DNA of 64,000 nt from Vibrio bivalvicida (GTDB lineage Bacteria; Pseudomonadota; Gammaproteobacteria; Enterobacterales; Vibrionaceae). Under the pieces are notes generated by a model that was not told where the DNA came from, made no database searches, and saw only the letters and a program-made list of their open reading frames with translations. Positions within the stretch are counted from its first letter, which is position 1, and each line of letters begins with the position of its first letter. Positions 55,252-64,000 of this stretch are shown in pieces. A program made the position numbers and the translations under genes. The stretch lies in NCBI RefSeq assembly GCF_001399455.2, contig NZ_LLEI02000032.1, forward strand, positions 248,001-312,000, read 5' to 3'.

Positions 55252-56283
55252 ATGATTGACACCTCTTCAGTGCAAACTCAACCAGCCAAAACGGTGGGGA
55301 AATCCAACTCAATTGGTGGTATTCACCAAGCTCGCTCTTTTGGCCAAAGTACAGACACTCATCGCTTTGAACTAGGCGGCGCTCTAGCGATGGAGCAGAA
55401 TTCAGCCCTATTATGGAACGTGGCGCAGCCAGAACACAGCGAACAGGCGGCGGAGCGAAACAGCGACCAAGAACCACCATTGCTAGCCTATAGCCCTAAT
55501 GGTTCGCCAACAGATATAGAACCACTTGAAGAAACACTAGCTGCTCTTCAATCAGTCGCGACAGCTCAGCAAAACCAACCTAGGTTTATTGAGTCAAAAT
55601 ACCCACAAACAACGGCTAAGACAATCAGTGAAGTCAGTGCAAGCACTCAGTCTCGCCAACAAAATGATCTTGCACTACTGAAAGCGCCAACAAGCACTCA
55701 GGCCAAAGAGTTACTGAGTTCTCCTTCAGTTAATCAATCATTGCAAAACGTTTTGCAAACGATCTCTCACACCGCAAGCCAACCTCAACTGGCCACAGCG
55801 ACTCAACCCAATGCACTAGTGACGCAATCGCAAGGTTCAGAATGGGCTGCAGTTAAGGTTGATACCCACGCAGGGAAGTGGGGAGAGCAGATGATGCAGG
55901 TTCTCCATGATCGAGTCTCCTTACAAGCTCAACAAAGCATGCAAGAAGCAAAAATCCGCCTAGACCCACCAGAGCTTGGCAAACTTGACTTATTAGTTAG
56001 AGTCGAAGGTGACCGCCTTAGTGTGCAGATTAATGCCAATGCTACCGCTACCCGTGAGGCGTTGATGCAAGTCTCAGATCGTCTACGTGCAGAGCTACAG
56101 AATCAGAACTTTGTTCACGTCGATGTCAATGTTGGCTCAGGTGATTCGGATCAATATCGGTCGCCTCACCAGCAAGAACAAGAGAAGCATATTTTATCTT
56201 CCGCAACCTTTTCCGATACAGGCACAACTACATCGGATAGTTCTAATACCCATTCAGAGCACTGGCTCAGCACACACGCATAA
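55252..56283 (+). CDS. fliK: lateral flagellar hook-length control protein FliK
   Basis: 343 residues: a long Gln/Ser/Thr-rich disordered N-terminal part that acts as the ruler, and a C-terminal Flg_hook domain (LHDRVSLQAQQSMQEAKIRLDPPELGKLDLLVRVEGDRLSVQ) that contacts FlhB. LafE in other systems. The ATG directly follows the stop of the fliT-like gene. Confidence 0.92.
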   Translation: MIDTSSVQTQPAKTVGKSNSIGGIHQARSFGQSTDTHRFELGGALAMEQNSALLWNVAQPEHSEQAAERNSDQEPPLLAYSPNGSPTDIEPLEETLAALQSVATAQQNQPRFIESKYPQTTAKTISEVSASTQSRQQNDLALLKAPTSTQAKELLSSPSVNQSLQNVLQTISHTASQPQLATATQPNALVTQSQGSEWAAVKVDTHAGKWGEQMMQVLHDRVSLQAQQSMQEAKIRLDPPELGKLDLLVRVEGDRLSVQINANATATREALMQVSDRLRAELQNQNFVHVDVNVGSGDSDQYRSPHQQEQEKHILSSATFSDTGTTTSDSSNTHSEHWLSTHA

Positions 56284-56301
56284 CAAACTAGGAACAGAGT
56301 T

Positions 56302-56799
56302 ATGACTAAACAACAAATGATCGCAATTTTTGCTGCAATGATCTTCACCAGCGCTCTGGTCTCCGCTGCAACTGTTGTTGGCGGAATTTGGTTTTTGAAA
56401 CAATCAGGGAACGAATCAAGTTCGGAAAATTTTTTCGCTGATTCACCCCTTTCATTCCTTACCAAAGAACCAGTTCCTGTTCGGACACCTAGTTTTCATG
56501 AACTTGAAAAAATCGTTCTTAGCGTGAAAGGAAAAAGACAGACCCACTTTGTGATGCTAGAAGTTGCTATTGAAACTCGCCGACCAGAGAAAATTCAGAA
56601 CATTGATGACTATATGCCTATTGTTCGTAATTCGCTGCTCAAGCTGTTTAGCGATAAAACTTACGATGATTTACGTCAAGATGGCGCCGTCAACCTGTTA
56701 CAAAACCAAGTGAAACAAACCGTTCTGCTCGCCTTTGAAGATACCGAACTCGTTCGAGAAATCGATGATGTATTGCTGACCAAATACGTTGTGCAATAA
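56302..56799 (+). CDS. fliL: lateral flagellar basal body protein FliL
   Basis: 165 residues: short cytoplasmic start, one membrane helix (about 6-29) and a periplasmic stomatin-like domain (VRTPSFHELEKIVLSVKG, HFVMLEVAIETR, MPIVRNSLLKLFSDKTYDDLR). FliL supports stator assembly and is important in swarming of several species. LafF in other systems. Confidence 0.92.
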   Translation: MTKQQMIAIFAAMIFTSALVSAATVVGGIWFLKQSGNESSSENFFADSPLSFLTKEPVPVRTPSFHELEKIVLSVKGKRQTHFVMLEVAIETRRPEKIQNIDDYMPIVRNSLLKLFSDKTYDDLRQDGAVNLLQNQVKQTVLLAFEDTELVREIDDVLLTKYVVQ

Positions 56800-56810
56800 G
56801 GAGCACAACT

Positions 56811-57539
56811 ATGCTGGATATGAACTTTCAGGAAGAGTACAGCATGGAGGGTGAAATCAGTTCACCTTCCGTTCCTATTGATGAAAACAAGCTACTTTCC
56901 AAACATCAGATACTGGTTAAGCGCATCGTCAATCAACTCAGAGCCCATGCAACGCCCCATTGCAGCATCGAAGATATGCAGCAAATTGGCTTAATTGGCT
57001 TACTCGAAGCCGGGCGACGCTACGGCAACATTGAAGACCCAAACTTCCCTGCTTTTGCAGTATGTCGGATTCGTGGTTCCATTCTCGATGAACTACGCCG
57101 GCTTGATTGGCGTTCGCGAAAAACACGTCAAGAGGCTCACGAACTCAATGACGTCACACGTGACCTGATGCGAACTTTGGGTCGACAGCCAACAGATTCA
57201 GAAATCATCGAAGCTCTGGGCACGACTGAAAAAGACTACCTTGCGCGCCAAAACGCAGTACTCGCTGGTGAGATGCAGAGCCTAGACCAACTGATTGAAA
57301 ATGGCATCGAAACCAATGTTGAGGCCATTTATGACGGTATGGCCCATGAACAGACTCGTCGCAGTCTCGAAGTAGCATTGGAAAAACTCCCCAAACGAGA
57401 CCAGCTATTGCTGACCTTGTTCTATCAACATGAACTCAACCTTCATGAAATTGCATTGGTACTGGATTTGACGCCTCCGCGCATCTGCCAGTTGCATAAA
57501 CAAGCCCTTAAACAACTTAATCACTACTTATCCTCCTAG
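56811..57539 (+). CDS. lafS: lateral flagellar sigma-28 factor (LafS/FliA-L)
   Basis: 242 residues: regions 2 (CSIEDMQQIGLIGLLEAGRRYG; FPAFAVCRIRGSILDELRRLDWRSR), 3 and 4 (LPKRDQLLLTLFYQHELNLHEIALVLDLTPPRICQLHKQAL) of the FliA family. It should drive late lateral genes such as lafA and possibly chemoreceptors. RBS AAGGAGC. Confidence 0.96.
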   Translation: MLDMNFQEEYSMEGEISSPSVPIDENKLLSKHQILVKRIVNQLRAHATPHCSIEDMQQIGLIGLLEAGRRYGNIEDPNFPAFAVCRIRGSILDELRRLDWRSRKTRQEAHELNDVTRDLMRTLGRQPTDSEIIEALGTTEKDYLARQNAVLAGEMQSLDQLIENGIETNVEAIYDGMAHEQTRRSLEVALEKLPKRDQLLLTLFYQHELNLHEIALVLDLTPPRICQLHKQALKQLNHYLSS

Positions 57540-57548
57540 GAGTCACTC

Positions 57549-58406
57549 ATGCAAAAGTTTTTTGGAGCCATCACCGTCTTACTCTGTGTCTTTGGCGGAT
57601 ATATGTGGGCAGGTGGCAACCTTGGTGCGATTTGGCAGCCAGCTGAGTTTCTTATCATTATCGGCGCAGCCGCCGGGTCATTGATCATTGGCAACCCACC
57701 ACAAGTTCTTAAAGAAATGCGCCGCCAGGTGGGCATGACCATCTCAGGTCCAAAGGAAGAACGTGAATACTGCATGGAGCTAATGGCACTACTGCAAGTA
57801 TTATTGGAAACAGTGCGTAGTGGCGGGTTTAAGTCGCTTGATAAACATATTGAAAACCCAGAACAAAGCCCTTTGTTTAGTCGTTATCCACTGGTTGCAA
57901 AAGATTATCGCTTGGTGTCATTCATTACTGACAATCTGCGCTTAATGGCAATGGGACAAATGTCGCCTCATGAATTAGAGGGGTTGTTAGAACAAGAAAT
58001 TGATGCCATCCAAACCGACCTACTTCTGCCTTCTCGCTCAATGCAGCGTACCGCAGAAGCACTGCCTGGCTTTGGTATTTTGGCCGCAGTTGGCGGCATC
58101 ATTATCACCATGTCTGCCATTGATGGCTCAATTGCACTGATTGGCTACCACGTTGCAGCTGCGTTAGTGGGCACCTTTGTTGGCATCTTCGGCTGTTACT
58201 GCTGCCTAGATCCACTCAGTAATGCTATGGCACAGCGTGTTAAACGTGACATGACGGCATTCGAATGTGTTCGCGCAACCCTAGTCGCGTATGTTGCTAA
58301 AAAGCCAACACTGTTAGCAATTGACGCTGGTCGTAAACACATTCAGCTCGACATCAAACCCACCTTCAATCAAATGGAGAAATGGCTGGCTGAGCAGGAG
58401 GGATAA
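57549..58406 (+). CDS. lafT: lateral flagellar stator protein MotA (LafT)
   Basis: 285 residues, four membrane helices and the MotA loop between helices 2 and 3. Motifs: [24 protein letters not shown] and the C-terminal pair with [18 protein letters not shown]. The charged cytoplasmic residues that push FliG lie in the loop ([12 protein letters not shown]...). Proton-driven type by its MotB partner. The stop overlaps the motB start by one base. Confidence 0.96.
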   Translation: MQKFFGAITVLLCVFGGYMWAGGNLGAIWQPAEFLIIIGAAAGSLIIGNPPQVLKEMRRQVGMTISGPKEEREYCMELMALLQVLLETVRSGGFKSLDKHIENPEQSPLFSRYPLVAKDYRLVSFITDNLRLMAMGQMSPHELEGLLEQEIDAIQTDLLLPSRSMQRTAEALPGFGILAAVGGIIITMSAIDGSIALIGYHVAAALVGTFVGIFGCYCCLDPLSNAMAQRVKRDMTAFECVRATLVAYVAKKPTLLAIDAGRKHIQLDIKPTFNQMEKWLAEQEG

Positions 58407-59398
58407 TGCAAAGACAAGAACATGTTGTGTTTAAACGGGCCAAAACCCATGACCACGACCTACACCACGGTGGGGCCTGGAAAGTGGCATTTGCTGACTT
58501 TATGATCGCATTAATGGCCCTTTTCTTGGTTCTTTGGGTAATGCAGGTTGTTGATCAGGAAGAGCGAAAAGCGATCGTTGCTCATCTGCATAGCTCAAGT
58601 GTGTTTGATAAGAGCTATGGTAACCCTTTTGATACATCGCAGAGTATCTCTCCTATCGATCTGGCATCTGATTCATCAGTGCCAAGCCGACACAACTCGA
58701 CACATACTGTAAACTCATTTTTTGATGGTGACGGTGACGGACCAGAAACCGACTCACTGATCCCGGGGACATTTGATACACAAGAACGCTTGGCGGCGTT
58801 AGCAAAAGTGATTCAAGAGGCCGTTCGTCAAAGTAGCGCACAAGGCAACGTTAATGTAACCGTAACACCCCAAGGGCTACGAATCGTATTGCAAGATGAC
58901 TATAAACAGCACATGTTTGGTCGCGGTGGCTCAGAACTGACACCCTTCTTTGAAGACTTACTCATCGCCCTCGCACCTGTATTTAAGCGCGTTGCCAACC
59001 CCATCATTATAAGTGGTCACACCGACGCGACACGCTTTCGCAGCCGATTTAACAGCAAATCAAATTGGGAGCTTTCGGCGTCAAGGGCCAATATGGCTAG
59101 GCATACCTTAGTCGCCGGTGGTATGCCAGACGAGCGAGTGTTACAAGTCACTGGCATGTCTGACAGGGCGTTACTCAACGACAACAACCCTGAATCAAGT
59201 GAAAATCGACGCATAGAGTTGTTTGTTTTAACAACGCCCGCAGCAGAAGTATTGGAAACGTTCTTTGGCAACAAAAACGACAGTGAACTGCAAAAGGCAA
59301 AACAAAAAGCCCAGTTCAACAAACCCGTCATTAGGCAGGAAGTGATTAATTATACTCCGACTGCTGATGGCAGCGATAAAACGCTGCAAGACCTTTAA
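58406..59398 (+). CDS. lafU: lateral flagellar stator protein MotB (LafU)
   Basis: 330 residues: short N-terminus, one membrane helix with the proton-carrying Asp31 ([21 protein letters not shown]), a plug/linker, and an OmpA-like peptidoglycan-binding domain ([35 protein letters not shown]). The helix and Asp place fit the H+-type motor known for lateral flagella, in contrast to the Na+ polar motor. Coupled to lafT. Confidence 0.96.
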   Translation: MQRQEHVVFKRAKTHDHDLHHGGAWKVAFADFMIALMALFLVLWVMQVVDQEERKAIVAHLHSSSVFDKSYGNPFDTSQSISPIDLASDSSVPSRHNSTHTVNSFFDGDGDGPETDSLIPGTFDTQERLAALAKVIQEAVRQSSAQGNVNVTVTPQGLRIVLQDDYKQHMFGRGGSELTPFFEDLLIALAPVFKRVANPIIISGHTDATRFRSRFNSKSNWELSASRANMARHTLVAGGMPDERVLQVTGMSDRALLNDNNPESSENRRIELFVLTTPAAEVLETFFGNKNDSELQKAKQKAQFNKPVIRQEVINYTPTADGSDKTLQDL

Positions 59399-59462
59399 CC
59401 CCCCTGTCTCAGGCTCAGATCACTAAAGAACTGAGCTTGGGGCAACACAGTACGATACGCTC

Positions 59463-59750
59463 ATGCCTCAACATAAAGTCAGTCATGCAAAAAAAGATGG
59501 CCTACAAAAAGCATTTCTGTGGCTCATCATCATCGACTACGTGTTGCTGTCGTTATTTCTCAGTCAACTCTACAACCTGACTCTTAACGGCGGTACGGCA
59601 ATTAGTACCTTGTTGCTCCTATACAACGTTTTACTGACATCCCTTTGCTTTCAGCGAACCGACAAACGAGATGCTCATATTATTTATCCGACACTGTCTG
59701 CGACTCTGCTCGCCTTTGTCTGTTTCCTGTATTTCTTTTTCTTGGTGTAG
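59463..59750 (+). CDS. hypothetical small membrane protein, 95 residues
   Basis: A Lys/His-rich N-terminus followed by three membrane helices (about 17-38, 45-60 and 72-95). I do not recognise the family. It starts 65 bases after motB and ends before the terminator of this operon, so it may be the last gene of the fliD-motB unit. No clear ribosome site precedes the ATG at 59463. Confidence 0.6.
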   Translation: MPQHKVSHAKKDGLQKAFLWLIIIDYVLLSLFLSQLYNLTLNGGTAISTLLLLYNVLLTSLCFQRTDKRDAHIIYPTLSATLLAFVCFLYFFFLV

Positions 59751-59760
59751 TGGGTACAAA

Positions 59761-59785
59761 AAACTCTCCACTTTAGGGAGAGTTT
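59761..59785. terminator. bidirectional terminator between the two converging lateral operons
   Basis: Stem AAACTCTCC (59761-59769) / GGAGAGTTT (59777-59785) with A and T flanks. The flagellin-like gene on the other strand ends at 59812. Confidence 0.85.
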
Positions 59786-59811
59786 GAAATCAATTACCTG
59801 ATGCGTAGACA

Positions 59812-60852
59812 CTATCTTATCAAGGCAACGACCGAATGACGTTTCACGTTCGCTTGCGCGTTAAGTGCCTGAAATGCCGTAGCGAACATGCCATCATTTT
59901 GTGTAAGACTCGCAAGCTTTTCATTAACTTCATTGGCTGATAGTAGGTTGGATTGGCTATGGATAAGTGTCATTTGTGCACTGAGTTCAGAGCCGAAAGA
60001 ACTAGCCTGCTCTAACCCTTTTTGCACCTGTCTAAGGTGTTGATTTACTTTAGCAATGGTCTGCTTGATCCCTTCACGCGACGACAAATCAAAACTCAGT
60101 TCTGAGATACCTTCCGGCTCGGGTTTGAGGGTCATGACATTAGACTGGCCAGCAGGAAAGCGATGCCCTTGTCCAGTCACCATAACTTTCTGCTGCATCT
60201 GCTGGTAAGCCACTTCAGAAGATTCAAACAATATAGTGCCATCGTCTGCCATCGATGCCCTTAAACCCAAAGGGACGAGACTGCGATCCAGCATCTTCAC
60301 CGTCTGTTTACCATCGGCTCGACCATCAAACTGAATCATTACTGAATGTCCTTGAGGGAAATCCAAACGAATTTGTTCCGCTTTGTCGCTCAATCGATGA
60401 ACATTGAGTCCTGGAATGGAAAAGCGCCGCATATCTGCTTTATCAATTTTCAAAGTTAACTGATTATCAACCACTTTGTTACCATCGAAGCGCGCAGATT
60501 CTAATACATGTTCAATATTTGCTTTAGAGCGCGACAAACCCTCTTTCAGCCCGGCAATGTTATTCGCACCACTGGTTAACGCTCGTGTTAACCCCTGTTT
60601 GATCATTGACAACTCGCTACCAATCGCCTGTAAGGAGCGCTGAGCAATTTGTACCGATGTTGCATTCTGCTGCCCCTGAGTAAGCAAAACACCAGACACC
60701 GAAAACAATGCTGGTGCTGGATTATGGTCCGCAGATTTTAGCTGACGATTATCAACCTGGGTGTCTGAAGAACGTGGCGGAGAAATGGTCGCCCGCTCAG
60801 AGCCAGCCAGTCGGACGTTATGGGGGCGAACTTCTACCGTACTCATAACCAT
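59812..60852 (-). CDS. flagellin/hook-associated-like protein (LafW-like) after flgL
   Basis: 346 residues. The N-terminal 60 are low-complexity. Residues about 65-135 have the flagellin D1-type pattern (AQRSLQAIGSELSMIKQGL; SKANIEHVLESARFDGNKVV), and 265-345 a C-terminal helical part (IKQTIAKVNQHLRQVQKGLEQASSFGSELSAQM), with a beta-rich middle. It lacks the first D0 helix of true flagellins. In E. coli Flag-2 a gene called lafW (putative hook-associated protein) sits in the same place after lfgL. It starts 17 bases after flgL. Role not known. Confidence 0.65.
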   Translation of the reverse strand: MVMSTVEVRPHNVRLAGSERATISPPRSSDTQVDNRQLKSADHNPAPALFSVSGVLLTQGQQNATSVQIAQRSLQAIGSELSMIKQGLTRALTSGANNIAGLKEGLSRSKANIEHVLESARFDGNKVVDNQLTLKIDKADMRRFSIPGLNVHRLSDKAEQIRLDFPQGHSVMIQFDGRADGKQTVKMLDRSLVPLGLRASMADDGTILFESSEVAYQQMQQKVMVTGQGHRFPAGQSNVMTLKPEPEGISELSFDLSSREGIKQTIAKVNQHLRQVQKGLEQASSFGSELSAQMTLIHSQSNLLSANEVNEKLASLTQNDGMFATAFQALNAQANVKRHSVVALIR

Positions 60853-60868
60853 GGATGAAGACTACCTC

Positions 60869-61765
60869 TTAGATTCGGTTGAACAAACTCAGATCGTTGA
60901 TCTTAACGTAACTCGCCTGAGTTGCTTGAAGCGCTGCCATGTAATTGCTCAGGCGCACTGAAGCCTCACCATAATCAAGTGCAGAAAGGTCACCTGTCAC
61001 CTTATCAACAAACAGCTTATTCTCGCTATGAGCGCTATCCATCAGATCAAGGTTATTGTGGCGCCCACCTAGCTCCGTCATCGCCCCTAGTACATTCGCA
61101 GACGTGTTTTCGATTGCGGTTAAGGTTGATTCAACTGTGGTACGAAACGCGGCTGTTGGTGCCTTAAACTCAGTGATCACCGCTTCGAGATCATTGAGTA
61201 AGTTTGTTCCGCCGAGATCAAGGATCTCTTGCGCTGTCATATTGGCTTCCATCGAAACACCTTTGGCTACTGTCACAACTCGCTTGTCATTGTTACCATC
61301 AATGGTGTACGTGCCTGCGGTATTTGACAACGCTGGTGTATCAGTTTGTGTGCCAGAAAATAAGAAACGGCCTTCTTCATCTTGGGCATTAAAAGAAGAC
61401 ACCACCGAGGCACGGAGGCTTTCCAATTCGGTAACAATGCCTTCTCTGTCGTCATCGGTGAGTGTGCCGTTTGCCCCCCAAAGCACTAACTCATTCATAC
61501 GCTTAATACTGTCATTGACTGAATCTAGATGAACTTCCTGACTTGAGAGCGCGGTTTTTACGTTGGCGATATTGGATTTGTATTGATTAATCGCAGACCC
61601 TTCTCTACCTAAGTTCAGCAGTTGAATTGATGCCATCGGGTCATCAGAAAGCTTAGTTAAGCGCTCACCTGTCGACATCTGCTGCAGCACCTGCCCTAAA
61701 CCTGCATTGTTAACTTGCAAGCTTTGCAGCATCATCTGACTAAATTGAGTATCACTGATTCGCAT
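60869..61765 (-). CDS. flgL: lateral flagellar hook-filament junction protein FlgL
   Basis: 298 residues with the flagellin-like ends of FlgL (MRISDTQFSQMMLQSLQ; GERLTKLSDDPMASIQLLNLGREGSAI; MAALQATQASYVKINDLSLFNRI). It joins FlgK to the filament. Follows flgK by 16 bases in the same leftward operon. Confidence 0.95.
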   Translation of the reverse strand: MRISDTQFSQMMLQSLQVNNAGLGQVLQQMSTGERLTKLSDDPMASIQLLNLGREGSAINQYKSNIANVKTALSSQEVHLDSVNDSIKRMNELVLWGANGTLTDDDREGIVTELESLRASVVSSFNAQDEEGRFLFSGTQTDTPALSNTAGTYTIDGNNDKRVVTVAKGVSMEANMTAQEILDLGGTNLLNDLEAVITEFKAPTAAFRTTVESTLTAIENTSANVLGAMTELGGRHNNLDLMDSAHSENKLFVDKVTGDLSALDYGEASVRLSNYMAALQATQASYVKINDLSLFNRI

Positions 61766-61781
61766 TTAGGCTCTCCCACTT

Positions 61782-63155
61782 TTAAAATAATTTGAGTACA
61801 GAGTCGAACAATTGATTCGCGGTACTGATCACTTTCATATTGGCATTGTGCGCGTTAGCGAAAGTCATCAGGTTTGCCGCTTCTTCATCACTGTTCACCG
61901 CGCTTATATTGTCGCGAGCGGCAATGGCCTGTTCATTGATCGCCACCTTAGCTTTGTAGTCTGCATCTGCCTGACGCGCTTTAATTGCCGTCTCGCCGAC
62001 CATTGCGGCGAAAGCATCATTAAGACTTAAAGAACCAAAACCACTGATCGCAACCGATTTATTACTGATCGCCACAAGCTGGTCCAATACACCTGCATTA
62101 CCTGGTGTTCCATCAGAAGACAGTGCCAATTGATCAGGTTTTAAATCAGTCGTGGTTAAACTGGCTGCTGGGTTAGCAGGGTCGTAGCTAAACAATGCAC
62201 CACCAGCATTCCCATTAAGATCTTTCCCCGTTGCCAGTACTGTGTTGAACTCGTCAGCTAATGCTTTGGCCATATCGTCAATCGCTGTTCGGTATGGGCT
62301 TAAGACTTGGGTTTGGTAATCGTTTAACGCGCCAATTTTCCCACCTGTTGAACCCGTTACAGCAAAGTTTTGCGTGCCAAACTCTACTTGCATGTTTGCT
62401 AAGTAAGGATCACTCGGATCTGGAATTGCTTTGAGCTTACCCGCGTCACTGCCCATCACCAGTGGCTGCCCTGAAACCAAAGTCACTTGCAAGCTACCGT
62501 CGTGCTGAGCGGTGGTTTTCACTTCAACCACTTTGGAAAGCTCACCAATCAATGCATCCCGCTCGTCCATCAAGGTTGCAGGATTGCCACCCGTACCCTG
62601 CATCTCAACAATCTGCTTATTCACATTGGCGATATTGTTCATCAGACTATTGGCATGAGTGACCGCCGCACTTCTCTGGTCACTCATATCTTTGTGTTGA
62701 TTGTAGAGCGACTCCGTAAGAGTATTGAATCGGCGCGAAATTGCTTCTGCTTCATTGATAATTTGTTGGCGATAAGGGACCGATTCTGGTTTTACTGTCG
62801 CGTCGTTCAACGCCGAGAATAAGGTATCTAGTCCTGCAGATAGGCTAAAACCATCTGCACCTAGCATATTCTCTAACTGGCCGAAGTTGGTGGTATAACG
62901 AGTCGCATAAGACGATAAACTGTTGGTTGACCAAGTCTGCTTGACAAGGAATTCATCCGTCACGCGACGAATACTGGTCACTTCAACCCCAGAACCAGCG
63001 CTTAACTTGTCGTGCTTACCACCACCAACCGATGCCAGTAAAGCTTGTTGGCGACTATAGCCAGGAGTATTAATGTTTGAAACGTTCTGCGCTGTTACGT
63101 CAAGCGCCACACGGTTTGCATTCAGGCCCGATAATGCAATATTGACCAAACTCAT
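61782..63155 (-). CDS. flgK: lateral flagellar hook-associated protein FlgK
   Basis: 457 residues. Conserved N-terminus (LVNIALSGLNANRVALDVTAQNVSNINTPGYSRQ) and C-terminus (SAVNSDEEAANLMTFANAHNANMKVISTANQLFDSVLKLF) as in FlgK; the middle is shorter than in polar FlgK. It joins hook and filament. The ATG follows the flgJ stop directly. Confidence 0.96.
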   Translation of the reverse strand: MSLVNIALSGLNANRVALDVTAQNVSNINTPGYSRQQALLASVGGGKHDKLSAGSGVEVTSIRRVTDEFLVKQTWSTNSLSSYATRYTTNFGQLENMLGADGFSLSAGLDTLFSALNDATVKPESVPYRQQIINEAEAISRRFNTLTESLYNQHKDMSDQRSAAVTHANSLMNNIANVNKQIVEMQGTGGNPATLMDERDALIGELSKVVEVKTTAQHDGSLQVTLVSGQPLVMGSDAGKLKAIPDPSDPYLANMQVEFGTQNFAVTGSTGGKIGALNDYQTQVLSPYRTAIDDMAKALADEFNTVLATGKDLNGNAGGALFSYDPANPAASLTTTDLKPDQLALSSDGTPGNAGVLDQLVAISNKSVAISGFGSLSLNDAFAAMVGETAIKARQADADYKAKVAINEQAIAARDNISAVNSDEEAANLMTFANAHNANMKVISTANQLFDSVLKLF

Positions 63156-63701
63156 TTATAGCTCCATTTTTCGAATTAGTGGCTGAGCAAAAGCCGTTGT
63201 AACGCCTGCTTCACCCAGAATCTCTCTTACAGAGGCGACCGACTGGCCTGTAGAATGTAGAGGCGCCTGCACATTGACAGGTGCATCACTTGGAAGTTGT
63301 GAGCTTGGTTCCACAGCAGTAAGAGCATCATTGGCCGAAGCGCCTATCGAGTGAGTTTCGAACTCGACTTCCGCCATTGAAGGACTTAGCTGTTTAATCA
63401 ACATGTCTGCAATGCCCGAGTTTTGTTTTCTCGCCATTTCAATCGCAAGCTGACCATCGTACATGTCGCGAAAAACCCCATATTGCTGACTTGAAAATGG
63501 GCTGTCTTTATCCGCAAGGGCATCACTACTACTGCGCATCTGACGCAGAACTAGCTGCAAAAACATGGCTTCAAACTGCCCTGCCACTGCCTCTAAAGCA
63601 GCACCTTGTTGGTTACTGTTTTTGATATTCATCAGCGCGCTATTATCGTGGTAGAGCACTGAGTTCATTTTTGCTTGCTCGTTAAGTCCGTCAAACTTCA
63701 T
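63156..63701 (-). CDS. flgJ: lateral flagellar rod-binding protein FlgJ, without muramidase domain
   Basis: 181 residues. The rod-capping domain (about 35-105: EAVAGQFEAMFLQLVLRQMRSSSDAL, YGVFRDMYDGQLAIEMARKQNSGIADMLIKQL) is complete. The C-terminal glucosaminidase domain of FlgJ from enterics and polar Vibrio systems is absent; a short Ser/Ala-rich tail replaces it. A separate enzyme must open the wall for the lateral rod. RBS GGAG. Confidence 0.93.
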   Translation of the reverse strand: MKFDGLNEQAKMNSVLYHDNSALMNIKNSNQQGAALEAVAGQFEAMFLQLVLRQMRSSSDALADKDSPFSSQQYGVFRDMYDGQLAIEMARKQNSGIADMLIKQLSPSMAEVEFETHSIGASANDALTAVEPSSQLPSDAPVNVQAPLHSTGQSVASVREILGEAGVTTAFAQPLIRKMEL

Positions 63702-63710
63702 ACTGGCTCC

Positions 63711-64000
63711 TTAAATCACCACCAGCTCTGCATTAAGGGCACCCGCCTCATGTAGCGCTTGCAAGATAGACATTAAATCGGTCGGTGTGGCACCTAAGCT
63801 ATTGACGGCATTAACTATCGTATTGAGTTCAGTTCCCGGAGGCCAAATTGCCATTTGCGCCTGCTCTTCTTGGACATCAAGTAAAGATTGGTCGATAACC
63901 TTAGTTTCTCCGTCAGCAAATGCGTTAGGCTGACTGACTTGTTGTGACTCTGCGATGGTCACAGTTAGGTTACCGTGACTCACCGCAGCCTCGCTCACTT
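63711..64000 (-). CDS. flgI: lateral flagellar P-ring protein FlgI, C-terminal part (truncated by window edge)
   Basis: Only the last 96 residues are in the window. The segment ends TELNTIVNAVNSLGATPTDLMSILQALHEAGALNAELVVI, which is the typical FlgI C-terminus. It lies just upstream of flgJ in the leftward operon and continues past position 64000. Confidence 0.93.
   Translation of the reverse strand, partial: VSEAAVSHGNLTVTIAESQQVSQPNAFADGETKVIDQSLLDVQEEQAQMAIWPPGTELNTIVNAVNSLGATPTDLMSILQALHEAGALNAELVVI

Noticed and set aside
1-64000. CRISPR arrays, prophage or insertion sequences
   Set aside because: No regular spaced repeats, cas genes, transposases or phage structural genes were seen.

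Overview
The window is chromosomal DNA of a Vibrio (family Vibrionaceae). The evidence is gene content and order. minCDE with ycgL, adhE next to a MarC/YchE protein, yejK/yejL/yejM ending at tRNA-Pro(GGG), and tRNA-Arg(UCU) beside folD are conserved gammaproteobacterial neighbourhoods. The flagellar genes are of the Vibrio lateral (Laf, swarming) type. I see no insertion sequences, prophage genes, CRISPR arrays or rRNA. The species cannot be fixed from the sequence alone.

Left part (1-33.4 kb) is mostly core genome with some accessory islands. In order it holds: a two-component system (kinase truncated by the window edge), selO, a NIT-type chemoreceptor, a large secreted beta-propeller/beta-prism protein with the layout of the V. 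cholerae matrix adhesins RbmC/Bap1, an unknown 202-residue protein, a pseudo-receiver/TPR protein, tRNA-Arg, folD behind a PurR-type palindrome, a NupC transporter, a LysR regulator, mltB-type transglycosylase, ycgL, minCDE, a LysR regulator divergent from a small GST/NTF2/tautomerase operon, adhE, marC, a voltage-gated-type K+ channel, a small membrane protein, asd, an NhaC antiporter, a membrane-anchored HPt protein, yejK/yejL/yejM and tRNA-Pro.

Right part (33.5-64 kb) begins just after tRNA-Pro with a bactofilin/M23 peptidase pair and a second receiver-like/TPR protein, which directly follows lateral fliJ. From there to the window end lies a nearly complete lateral flagellum system. A leftward operon carries motY-lafK-fliEFGHIJ. 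Divergent from it is fliMNPQR-flhBA plus a degenerate EAL-domain gene. Then come the flagellin lafA alone, fliD-fliS-fliT-like-fliK-fliL-fliA(lafS)-motA(lafT)-motB(lafU), and a small membrane protein. Facing these is a leftward block flgI-flgJ-flgK-flgL plus a flagellin-like (LafW-like) gene. LafK (sigma-54 activator) and LafS (sigma-28) are the built-in regulators. A sigma-54 -24/-12 element with exact GG-N10-GC spacing lies upstream of fliD.

The most interesting items are the catalytically dead EAL protein coupled to lateral flhA, the receiver/TPR-M23-bactofilin module joined to the fli operon, the RbmC-like adhesin, the kinase-less membrane HPt protein, and the two receiver/TPR proteins with decayed phosphorylation sites.
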